Part shown: piece after piece, positions 38,501 through 47,300 of the stretch | Layout of the letters: every line of letters starts with the position of its first letter | How positions within the stretch are numbered: the stretch's first letter is position 1 | Assembly: GCA_033026295.1 (NCBI GenBank) | Contig: CM065185.1 | Location: forward strand, 6,200,001 to 6,264,000 | Source of the DNA: Channa striata | Lineage: Eukaryota > Chordata > Actinopteri > Anabantiformes > Channidae | Length of the DNA stretch: 64,000 nt | Direction of reading: 5' to 3' | Notes under the pieces: model-generated | What the model was told of the DNA's origin: nothing | What the model saw: the letters and a program-made list of their open reading frames with translations, nothing else | Databases searched by the model: none | Translations under genes and position numbers: made by a program

Positions 38501-40699
38501 CATATGGTCTGGGTGTGTATCTTCATCTAAAGTGTATCAGGTGCTGTTCATCTATGAACATTTCATTATATTTAACGAAACTTGTGACTACTGTTCATAA
38601 GTGCATTTTAATATATCTTGCATAACTAAATCTGTGATTTTCATTGATAAAATCATCCAAAAAGAGTGATTCTAATAATTACATAAGTTAAAAAGTCAGT
38701 ATCAGTAACAGCTGATCAGATCATTGCTTGACCAGTAATTTTGAGGTTGCTTGGGTTTGTGTCCACACAGTGCGTTGAGGAGGGCAGTCCAGCACATGAG
38801 GCAGGACTGAGAGCTGGTGACCTCATCACTCATGTCAACGGAGAGTCTGTCCAAGGACTTGTCCACACTGAGGTGGTGGAGCTGCTGCTCAAAGTAAGGG
38901 AATTTTAATGATGATTTAACTATTATTTAACTTTATTGTTATTTTTATTTGTTTTGTTTTTACGCTCTGGCAATATCCTTGAAGTCCTTTTTAGTAATGG
39001 GAAATCTAAATGTACTGCTTGCCAAACATACTTTATATTCTATAAATGGTAACATGTCACTATATGAGAGGTTTTTAATGTAACTTAATGTTTTAAACAG
39101 AGCGGTAACAGAGTGACTCTGCAGACAACTGCACTGGAGAACACTTCTATTAAGGTGGGCCCTGCCAGGAAGGCAAGCTACAAAGCCAAGATGGCCCGAC
39201 GCAGCAAAAAGAGCAAGAGGAAGGATGGACAGGACAGGTACATTTGGCCAGAATAACTCTTGGCCACAGCATCACTCAAAGACACTTGGAATTCCTGGCA
39301 CAATCTTAGCATTAGATTTCAGATCTTCCATCACCTATGCGAGTAACGTAGAAATTCAGTCATACACTTAATTTTCCTTGTCTAATCTTGTCTGGCTGAA
39401 ATTTGTTTTTTTTAAGTTACTTATTTTATGTTTAGCACTTCACTTGTGGTTGAGTTTGTTTTTTAATAAGATGGGCAGTTAAACCCAATTTGCCACCTGT
39501 TTTTCCTTTGCAGCAAACGACGTAGCATCTTAAAGAAGCTATCTAAGCACACACCCCCTCCACCTATGCAGAGCAGCCGTAGCTTCTCTTCAGGTTTTCA
39601 CCAGTCTTCTAGCGACAGCCTCTCTGGTTCCCCCACGCAGTCCCTCTCTCCTGGACCTTCTACACCCTGCCGCTCTCCTGCTCCTGACCACTCTGGTGGT
39701 GAGTGTGGAAGCTTTGTATCACTTGTAGGCAGCAGCTGATGAGATTTTGTTTTGTTGTTTTCCTGGAGTTTCTAAAAAAGAATATCTACTTAAACCTACC
39801 CTTTTTTTCATATACTTCTCTTTCGATCAGATTCAAGTTCATCTCCTTGCTCCAGCTCCCCGAACTCACCTGTACCACAGACCCGTCCCAGTTCCCTTCA
39901 TGTCTTGGGTCGCTACACCAAAGCTGGACGCTGCAAATCCACGAGCAGTATCCCGCCTTCACCACTGGCCTGCATTCCACCTCCACAGCCTCTCTCTCCC
40001 CAGTGTTCTCCCTCCTGTCTCCCCAGCCACCCCAAGTCTCTGCAGGGTTTTCATGGGAAGACTTTATCTCCTCCCACTATTGCTCGCCATTCTGTTCGAC
40101 CCCGTAGTGCAGAACCACCACGCTCACCTCTTCTCAAGAGAGTCCAGTCAGCAGAGAAACTGACAGGAGACAAGTCGACTGGGGGGTATCATGGAGATAG
40201 GAAGGCATACAGCACCCGCCGCCACACCATGGAGGTGCCTCTGTCTGAAGGGGAGGGGCTGGAGGACATGGATGAGGACACGGCTGCTGGGTTTATCTGT
40301 GTTGGTGAGCACGGCCGTCAGGGGCTGTACATTGGAGGGCAGAGAGGCCACCAGGATCTCACAGCCAGTGGAAGCAGCGAGCACCACCGAAGCACCTCCT
40401 CCCCACAGCACCGTGGCAGCAATCATCACTCCAAAGAGGTGGTTGTGATGAGGAAGCTGGCCCTGTCCGAGCGAAGGGACTCGTTCAAGAAGCAGGAGGC
40501 TGTGCAGGAAGTAAGTTTTGATGACTTGGAGGAGAGAGAGGCAGCACAGAGCACTCCTCTTCCTATCACACAGCCAAAGGCATTCAAAGCGTCCTGGATC
40601 AACTCGGCTGAGTCAGAATCCAGTATGATGGTGGAAAGAAGGGGATCACAGGGTATGACAACGCAGCAGAAAGCAAAGTCCAAAGACAAAGGGTTTTAA
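15827..40699 (+). CDS. mast3: MAST3, microtubule-associated serine/threonine kinase 3
   Basis: Complete gene. Exons: 15827-15868, 17147-17178, 22147-22235, 22648-22720, 24551-24571, 24808-24886, 27798-27955, 29467-29542, 29681-29890, 30789-30890, 31428-31560, 32125-32210, 32385-32470, 32722-32930, 33068-33206, 33459-33591, 33694-33859, 33954-34055, 34485-34607, 35236-35348, 36653-36834, 37359-37480, 37568-37756, 38289-38512, 38771-38893, 39101-39237, 39514-39698, 39831-40699. All junctions keep frame; total 4203 bases, 1400 residues (human about 1309). Order: N-terminus (M)MDEPNILRRRGLQ, DUF1908 at about 115-370, AGC-type kinase at 383-656 (Lys413, HRD Asp507, DFG Asp525, CGTPEYIAPE at 558-567), PDZ at about 927-1014, basic and serine-rich tail. 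The N-terminal ILRRRGLQ/KELSLPRRG and the C-terminal SERRDSFKKQEAVQEVSF match MAST3 rather than MAST1 or MAST2. Mammalian MAST3 phosphorylates ARPP-16; MAST PDZ domains bind PTEN. Confidence 0.95.
18127..19315 (-). mobile_element. Decayed Tc1-like DNA transposon in a mast3 intron
   Basis: The left end reads CAGTGCTGTGAAAAAGTATT, the familiar terminal sequence of a fish Tc1 family; the right part (TTTGTTTGATGATCAGAAAA, GTGTGACAAATATACAAAAA) matches the other end of that family as I recall it. On the minus strand the transposase is recognisable: VKHGGGSVMVWG near 18500-18545 and, farther on, SSQSPDLNQLE near 18310-18350, the region of the C-terminal catalytic block. Stops and frameshifts interrupt it, so the element cannot make a working transposase. 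It is oriented against mast3. Confidence 0.85.
19700..20135 (+). promoter_or_regulatory. Proximal mast3 promoter and 5' leader
   Basis: A CpG-rich island with GC-box-like and NRF1-like sequence (GCTGCGCAGTGCGG near 19757) directly upstream of an alternative coding first exon. Short upstream ORFs are present, including a 36-residue one at 19976-20086. No TATA box is seen. Confidence 0.6.
19976..20086 (+). CDS. Upstream ORF in the proximal mast3 leader
   Basis: ATG to TAA, 36 residues (MEFVPSDTAHRANV onward), ending 49 bases before the mast3 ATG at 20136. It is in a CpG-rich leader and has no family resemblance I recognise. It may simply reduce translation of the downstream ORF; a functional peptide is not supported. 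Confidence 0.3.
   Translation: MEFVPSDTAHRANVSWLTPTSNNNSPERRFAAMLPL
20136..20221 (+). CDS. mast3: Alternative first coding exon of mast3
   Basis: An ATG in strong context (CCGCC ATG T) opens 28 codons, MSDQNYYWTVLPSYKTSF onward, ending KRSKR before an AG|GTAACG donor. The exon ends two bases into a codon, exactly the phase left by the two distal exons (15827-15868 plus 17147-17178), so either path joins the exon at 22147 in frame. The junction then reads KRSKS-SRNNKRRSLAVG. This start resembles the MSDxxWT...TKSCR N-terminus of MAST1, so both ancestral MAST N-termini seem to be kept in one gene. The resulting protein would be 1404 residues. Confidence rests on sequence only; a 5' RACE or RNA-seq read would settle it. 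Confidence 0.85.
20523..20555. repeat. (GT)n microsatellite in a mast3 intron
   Basis: Uninterrupted GT run of about 33 bases, 300 bases after the alternative first exon donor. Confidence 0.97.
22346..22370. repeat. (TAA)n microsatellite in a mast3 intron
   Basis: Eight tandem TAA units in the intron after the first common exon. Confidence 0.95.
24551..24571 (+). CDS. mast3: 21-base microexon of mast3
   Basis: A 21-base exon flanked by a strong acceptor (TCTTCCTTCTGTAG, long pyrimidine tract upstream) and donor (AAAG|GTAAGA). It adds seven residues (SQLARTE) between FQFAR and RVDGRRWS. Skipping it keeps the frame (entry and exit both two bases into a codon), so it is a cassette. The human MAST3 sequence I remember goes from FAR straight to RADGRRWS, without this insert. 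In-frame microexons of this size are often neural and SRRM4-dependent; that is only an inference here. Confidence 0.75.
24887..27797 (+). other. mast3 intron between exons 6 and 7
   Basis: A 2.9 kb AT-rich intron. No exon or clear repeat was recognised within it. Confidence 0.7.
30195..30216. repeat. (AT)n microsatellite in a mast3 intron
   Basis: Eleven tandem AT units. Confidence 0.95.
30932..31064. mobile_element. Short non-autonomous DNA element (hAT-like MITE)
   Basis: About 130 bases with imperfect terminal inverted repeats: left CAAGGGTGTCGATCTCCAGG, right (reverse complement) GCAGGTGTGTCAAAATCCAGG, followed on both sides by CTTGA(A/G)GGC. This matches a family common in fish whose ends read 'gggtgtccaactccaggcc'. 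It starts only about 40 bases after the donor of the mast3 exon at 30789-30890. It has no coding capacity. Confidence 0.7.
32385..34607 (+). other. mast3: mast3 exons coding the kinase domain
   Basis: Seven exons (32385-32470, 32722-32930, 33068-33206, 33459-33591, 33694-33859, 33954-34055, 34485-34607) code the kinase. All catalytic motifs are intact: glycine-loop ISNGAYG, FAMKKIN lysine, HRDLKPDN, DFGLSK, CGTPEYIAPEV, DWWAMGIILYEF. The C-lobe end reads EVKMHMFF; the usual AGC ending here is HPFF, so proline is replaced by methionine. The introns are short (roughly 90-430 bases). Confidence 0.95.
38289..39237 (+). other. mast3: mast3 exons coding the PDZ domain
   Basis: Three exons (38289-38512, 38771-38893, 39101-39237) carry PPVVIHSSGKRFGFALRAIR (carboxylate-binding loop RFGFAL at about 938-943), AGLRAGDLITHVNGESVQGL and VVELLLKSGNRVTLQTT. 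The PDZ of MAST kinases binds C-terminal peptides such as that of PTEN. A basic stretch (MARRSKKSKRKDG) follows directly. Confidence 0.93.
39831..40699 (+). other. mast3: mast3 last coding exon, serine/proline-rich tail
   Basis: A single 869-base exon codes the last 288 residues and the TAA stop. It holds TKAGRCKSTSSIPPSPLAC and SAEPPRSPLLKRVQSAEKL, both shared with other MAST proteins, and ends with KQEAVQEVSFDD plus a lysine-rich extension. Low-complexity and probably disordered. Confidence 0.92.
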
Positions 40700-43013
40700 T
40701 TTTGCTTTGCCAGAAATAACAGCTTAGCAACATGAAAATAAGTCTTTGACCTCCTACTGTACTTTGGAGGACATACATGTGTCCAGAAAACTGTGACTAA
40801 GTCCAAAATCATCACAAGCAACTGCCTGAAGAGAGAAGAACAAATGTAAATCATTGTTTCTCAATAATATATATGCATTCTGCAACACTGTTAACAGATT
40901 AATGACTGCCAAACTATGTTTACTTCCTTGTTGCTTGTTTTCTCTTGGTTCTCAAATCACTGTGGCAACTATATCTGATGTATTTTGTAAATATTTTTTT
41001 GGTTTAAATGAAGAAACTTATTTATGACTTTTTATGCTCATCTAGTTTTGGGTTGTTGAAAATGCCTTGGATGCTTCAGTTATTTTTATTTCATGAATTG
41101 CACAAAAGAAAAGCCACGCAACAACTTCTAAGTCTGGTTATACTCTAGATGCAGAAAAGGGAGGCAACGTTGGTAAAATATCAGAACAAATTTCATTCTT
41201 GGAGCTGCGATGCCTGTCTAAAACAAGGTCTGGTTTTGTGTTCAGAGCAAGGCTTCAAAATAAACGTACTATGTTTATCCTACAGTGTATTATAATCTAT
41301 TGTAGAATTTCAGAAAACGTAACCTGTGCTACTTCTCACAAGAAATCTAACATACAGATTGTAGTGGTGGATATTTAGCCTAACGGATCCTTAACACAGG
41401 GTTTGTAATGAAATCCACATCATACATGGAAGCCCAGCACTGGTGCCAAAGCACGGTTTAGCCTTAGATACCACTGAACAGAGGTACTGTAGTTATACAT
41501 AAGAAGCTTCATGCATGCATTGGCTGTACCACCACTTGCTGGGTCTTGTTAAAAGAAAAAATAAAAATCTTAAAACTTTGTAAACTAAGCTGTTGCCTCT
41601 GTCCTCTAATACCAGCTTCTTACAAACCTACTTTGTGAAGGGTTTGCACAAATCGTAGAAGCCGTGTAAAAGTCAGAGCACATTTCGATTTCAGGATGCT
41701 TGTTTTCTGTGGAATTCAAAACTCATATAGTGGATGCAACGAACAAAGCTGCCTCCCTTTTCAGTGTGTGTTCTGAATGAATGTTGTGTATATATATATA
41801 GTCTGTGTGTGTGTGTGGACTTAACATGTTTTTTGTTAAATTATTATGGACAAAAAACGTCATGGAATGGCAGAGTTCAACCAGACGCCCTCGGAGGATG
41901 AAGGATAAGCAGAGGTGATCTCTTTTTGTATATTTTGATATGGAAACAGTCTTGTTGCAGTACTAATACCCTTTGCTGTTGATGTACTGTATATTGTAAA
42001 ACAATGGTGGACCTAATAACAGCTGTTAGTGGTGTTTCAGAAAGTGACCTTGTGAGGATAGATGGACTCAGAGATAATGTGTAATGTCACATAAGTGGCA
42101 TGCTCTTAATCTTGTGTATGATCAGTATCGACTTGCATGCATGCTCCATGTCCCAGTATAATTTTCCCACAATTTTATGACACACGTGAGGATTTTGTTT
42201 TAGTATTAAAGTTACTAATCTTATTAGATTGACCTTGAATTCTTACTTTTGAGTCACTGAGTTGAACTTTAAATTAGGGAGGAGAACTTGTGGGATTTAG
42301 TTTTCAGCTATATATGCCTTAATTTTAATTTTTTTAAAAATCTTTCTTTGTTAGCATTTTTGGTGACTTATCCAGTCTTATTTCAGATTCATTTCACACA
42401 CTTGAAAAGCGTGTCCTGAGTTTTATAAACACAGAATAGTGGAACATTTAAATGTGGGAATTTATAATGGAGGTTTAGCACATACAAAGCTTTGATTGGT
42501 GGTTATATATTGTGGCAGTTTAAATTAAAAGTTAGAGATTTGTTCACTAAAGGGGGGTAATGGCTGTGTGGGATTTATGACCACATTTGCAAGCAATATA
42601 CAACTTGGTATGCTCTTAGAATGTGATATTTTAATTTGTATCCCCATTAAACTGTCATATCATGATGTGACTTTGTTACACATTTTTTTAAAAATCAAGA
42701 TTTAATTTTGTCAAGATGTCAACAGTCAGTCCATGCCACTGGTTTAGTCAAAATGAAGCATCACAAGAACCTCCTTGTCTCTACTTCTGCCAGTTTGTTA
42801 TAGACTTCATGACGTCACTCGGGTGCACTCAACTGTCATTTTCCATATTTTCCCACACTTGTTGCAGTGTGTGTGTGTTGTTGCTCCCTACTCGACACCC
42901 CTTAATCCCAAATGACAAACTGGCTTTTGTGAAATTCCTACCGTGTGGCTATCTGGTGCAGACTCTTGTGACATTGTCTGTTTTTCTATTGTCTATACAG
43001 TGCTTGAAATAAA
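40700..43013 (+). other. mast3 3' UTR region with candidate poly(A) signals
   Basis: No ORF is supported. AATAAA occurs at 41259-41264, 41560-41565 and 43008-43013, giving possible 3' UTRs of about 0.6, 0.9 and 2.3 kb. A short (TA)n/(GT)n tract lies near 41790-41815. The region is AT-rich with several repeated T-rich stretches, typical of a long 3' UTR. Confidence 0.5.
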
Positions 43014-43339
43014 TGACTTGGAGAGGACTGGAAAGTCCTGCAGGAACTAGTGTTTTTGTCATCAGTCCCTCATACGACAATTTGTTTTCAACTGTATCCC
43101 CATTTCGCTTTGTGTGTAGCTGTGGTCGAGTGTAACTCCAGAACTGTTTAGTATGCAGTAATAAAAAAAACAAACAAGCATAACATTTTGTTTTTACTCT
43201 TTGCGGTATAAAAAGAAAACCAGACACAAAACTGGGAGTGGGTGGAGAGATATTCTCATATTGAATTCGATGTAATTACAGGACACGCATATAACGTGGT
43301 TGAGGACTTATTGAAAAAAGTATAACAGGTCGTTTTGCA

Positions 43340-43357
43340 GTTAAAAAAAAAAAAAAA
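43340..43357. repeat. Poly(A) tract
   Basis: Run of about 17 adenines just before the CpG-rich region at 43.4 kb; it could be the tail of an old retroelement insertion. Confidence 0.8.
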
Positions 43358-43419
43358 AGAAAAATTAGTAATATCTGTACTCCAAAGAGTAAAAAAAAAA
43401 ACAGCCTCACCGCTTTAGA

Positions 43420-43774
43420 TTTTCATTACGTGCCGAGGCCAGTTGATGACCCCCTCACAAAGCGTTCGGACCTTTCCGCTCGGCTTCGTGGATTTCCGCG
43501 CTCCTCATATTAGTTCCCACGCACTCTCCGTCGCTGCGCCGTGCTGAGCTGGAAAATGGCTGTGTAGGGGGAGCGGGGAGTTATGAGCGGGGGGAAGAAA
43601 GACAGAGCCACGGCAAGAACGCCACGGAACCAGCGTCCCGGGGCTTTTCCTACACGTTTGGTGCACACAGCGACGCTACTGTCCGCAGACAAGGCGCCTC
43701 AGCGACCCGCTGTGCCAGTCGGACGCGTTAACGCGCCGCAGCCCGAAGTGAGAAGAGTCAAGACGGATCCGCGG
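43420..43774 (+). promoter_or_regulatory. CpG island with candidate first exon, probably of pik3r2
   Basis: GC content and CpG density rise sharply from about 43430 to 43870 in otherwise AT-rich DNA. An ORF starting at 43583 (ATGAGCGGGGGG) runs 64 codons to a strong donor, CGCGG|GTGAGT at 43774/43775, in phase 0. The predicted peptide (MSGGKKDRATARTPRNQ onward) matches no family I know, and the frame has no visible continuation. The simplest reading is a non-coding first exon of pik3r2, 7.7 kb upstream of its coding start and on the same strand. A separate gene with exons I cannot recognise is the alternative. Confidence 0.5.
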
Positions 43775-44109
43775 GTGAGTTTTTCCCAAGTTCTTGCGCG
43801 TTTCCAGCGGAGCGAGGCAGCAGCGCCTGTGCTGGAAAATGGTGGAGGCGCAGGCGGCTCCACGCTGCTCTTCAAGTTGACACGCAGGAGTTTGTGGCGC
43901 GTTTTGAGTTTTTTTTTTTTTATTATTTATGTAACTAGTTTGACTTTTCTTGTCTTCAAGCTCTTGTGCATTGTAAAGAAAGTCGTGGCTCGGAAATGCG
44001 GCAGCTTGTGCAGAATTTAAAGCTGAAAGTTCCGCTGAAGGACTTTGTGACTGGTTTTTAAGCTAAATGCGTGAAGCGAAGTGGATTTGTCCATGTGTGG
44101 ACCGCTGGT

Positions 44110-44310
44110 TACCGGTGCGTCAGTGGCCCAGGAGGTAGAGCGGTCTTCCGTCAATTCATCGGGGTTGGTGGTTCGATTCCCCCTGTCACATGTAAACGTG
44201 TCTTTGAGGAAGATTCTCAGCCCAAAGTGTGTGAAGTGTGTGGCTGGGGAAATGAGAAGCAGTGTAAGAGTGCAGGCCAGTTTCTGGAGTATAATAGAGG
44301 CTCAACATAA
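44110..44310 (+). repeat. tRNA-derived SINE
   Basis: The head has both internal RNA polymerase III boxes: A box TGGCCCAGGAG at 44124-44134 (fits TRGYNNANNNG) and a perfect B box GGTTCGATTCC at 44170-44180. The body (ACATGTAAACGTGTCTTTGA, then AATGAGAAGCAGTGTAAGAG) matches the tRNA-unrelated part of a common fish SINE as I recall it. It is a SINE, not a tRNA gene, because the 5' part cannot fold into an intact acceptor stem with a matching 3' half. Confidence 0.82.
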
Positions 44311-47300
44311 CTGAAGGCCTGGTACTTGTGTCTTACATCCCTGCTCTGAGGATTTGCCATCCAGGAGTTAATAAAAATTGTGCCACTTGCATAATACGTC
44401 AAACCACTCAACTGTGTGGAGACCCGCTCCTCCAATTACTGATCCAGCATTATGCAACTAAATGTCAATCCACCATTATAATATAGCTCTGTCAGTGTGT
44501 AGCATGACTTGTGGCAAAAACTTCATTCTGCTTCTAAATGTCTGCAAATGGCCTGAATGACTCTCATCTTTTTTAAACTCCCAGGTTCCAGCAGGCACAG
44601 TGCAGCTGTGGGTCTTTTCTCCAGCTCAGCTGAAATTCTCTTATTTGACCAAAACAGCGGGCGAATGCAGCTTTAAGGCCAGTTTAGGCAGGGTTCCACA
44701 GGAAATGCTGCAGACTATCAACTGGGATTTGTACCCAAGAATAACTGAACATCTGATGGTTTTTAACTCCCCAGTGTGATAACTGAAGTAAATAAACCGT
44801 CTGGGTACAAATCGAGTTGGTCACTTGTGGCACAGCTTTTGAAAAGCTCCATCCTGGATCTGACTAATTGCTACCGAGTGCTGGAGTGGGGAACATTTCT
44901 GCTTATCTAGAAAAGCCAAGTATTCAGATCAGATGATAAAACATATGATATCAGAGACAATGATGGAACTAGTTCGATATTTTAATTAAGTAGTAGTACT
45001 GCAGTTTAAAAATACGTGCTGCTAAATCTTGTTAAATCATTCAAAATGTTGCTTGAGAAAAGTTATTTATTGTTGGATATATAGGTAATATAAGACACTC
45101 AAGTTAAAGTATTCATAACTAAATATGCAAAATTCTTTGATTGTAATTGTGGAGGCATTAATTTGTACACTGCTTTAGTATTGCAGCTGGTGAATGGAAG
45201 TCTCATTTAACTTACTTTCTATACTGCTGATCATTTTGTCTCAACTAAACTATAATAATATGTTACAGTTTATTTGTTTATGAACTTGTCAATATTTATT
45301 CTAAAAAGTAACCAGTATCCACATCTGTCAGAGAATGTGGTCTAATGGAGTGAAAAGTACAATATTGTCCTCTGAAATGTTGTGGATTGTTAAAAAATAA
45401 AGTATCTAGACAAAGGAAATTAAATGTATGTAGAGTTATAAATGCTTGAGTAGTTATTATTCACCAGTCATCATTTATTGAGAAGTTAGAATGTCTTTAT
45501 TAAATGTCTTTATTACCAGTACAGTAAAACTGATTTGTTATTAATATACGTCTCAGAATATTTGATTGGCTTTTCTTGTTGTTATGTGACGTAATAGAGG
45601 CGGCTGTATGTCATCTGCATATATTCATTGTCGAGTCAAACAAAATAAGATAATGAGTGGGCGGAGTGCAGTCGTAAACAGATATATTTTATGTGTAAGG
45701 GAAAATTGGATGTTTGTGTTAAGAGCCAGGACAAATACAATAATCACTTTGAAAGATACAAGAGGCATAATAATGACTAACTGAGCAGCAAAATTACTTA
45801 TTTCTGTTTAACTGGTGCAGACTCTGAAGGTTTATCCAACACACATAGATGTTTGTGTTAAGTATGTATGAAATTTGCCTGCACGGTTTCATGGATTTAA
45901 AGTGGCATTAAAACTAGCTATAAGGAGTTCAACCGCCTGTATCTCACGTCTTCTGATAAATACAGTGAGTTCTCTTGAAGCGTAGACTCTTGTGGCTCAG
46001 TCGACTTTTGAGAACAGGGCCTTCTCAGTGCTACGTGCTCTCTGCAGCAGATGTTTCTATTTAGTGAAGTGAGCTTTTCAGCTTCATTAGGAGCAGATAC
46101 AATTCAGGTGAACATTAGTTAAATGATAAACCAACAAAGCTGTGATTTTAGTTTGAAAAGGAAGTCCTCTAAAGCTCGTGTTGTTGGCCTGTCCTTTCGC
46201 TCTGTGGCGCAGTGGATTTTTCAGATCCATGTGGACAGCTGGCCCGAGGCCAGGCTGCATGCGTTGTGGCTCTGTAGTCAGATTCTCACCAGCAGGACCA
46301 GAAAGAGCCAACACATACACAAACTTAAAAAAAGAACTTTATGCCCACGCAAACGTTTGGATGTTTTATATTGTTCATTGAAAAGAATTTAAACTCAGCA
46401 AATAAGTGTAGCTATTTTAAATTCTTTGATTATCCATTTGCACAATAAAAAATCTGATAAAATGTGTCAATTTGAATAATACCGATCATTTTGAATAAAT
46501 ATTTTTTAAACATAAATTAAAAGAAACAAAAGCTTGTGCCTGGGAGAGTAGAATACATTAACCAAGAGCTGAAAAAACCCCAAACAAATCTATTTGAGAC
46601 ATCTTGAAATACAGCTGCTGCTGCTATTTGCGGTGGTTTTGGCACGCACGTTTCCCTCCAAGCTCTCAAAGATACGGTAGAACTTATTGGTTCACCTGAT
46701 TTTATGCTGACTTACTCAGAAGTGTTCACTGTTAAACACACCCTCAAGGCTACAGAAAAACCAGTTTATCTGCATTGGTAGCTTCCTTTTAAATTGTACA
46801 ATGTCACAGTAATAAAAATGAAAAAATATACTTTATCCATATTGTTCATGTTTAACGTAAAACAAACATGTTTTAAAACTTTATAGTATCACCCTCAATA
46901 AGTCGATGTCAGTTGGGCTATAATAATAAATAAATATAGTATTGATGATATGTCCACACAGTAAATTTACCATGAGCTTTTTTTCATAAAATGGTAGTTA
47001 TGACTTGTCTGCTTTATAAGCTTATTATGTACTGTTTATGAATGTTTTTTGTTTGAATGTAGTTTACAGCACCGTTGTCTGAAAGGTAAGTTTAGTTAGC
47101 TGGATCACTCTGGTTAGTTTATCTATTAACAGGGTCTCTGTGTGTCAGATAGTTGTGGAAATATCCAATGTTTGGGCTTTTGCTATTTTAAAATGGCAAA
47201 AATAGTAAAACAAAGATTTCTTTTCATCAACATAATATTTAATACAGTAGCTGAAATGTTCCCTAATCCGAAATTAAATAAAGTTAATGTTTAGTTAAGT

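Noticed and set aside
40148..40689. Minus-strand ORFs of 93 and 87 codons
   Set aside because: They are antisense shadows of the last mast3 exon.
44110..44185. tRNA gene
   Set aside because: The A and B boxes are good, but the rest is the body of a SINE and no complete cloverleaf can be drawn.
46190..46310. tRNA-derived repeat suggested by CTCTGTGGCGCAGTGGA
   Set aside because: Only the first 17 bases look like a tRNA head; no B box follows, so the evidence is too thin.
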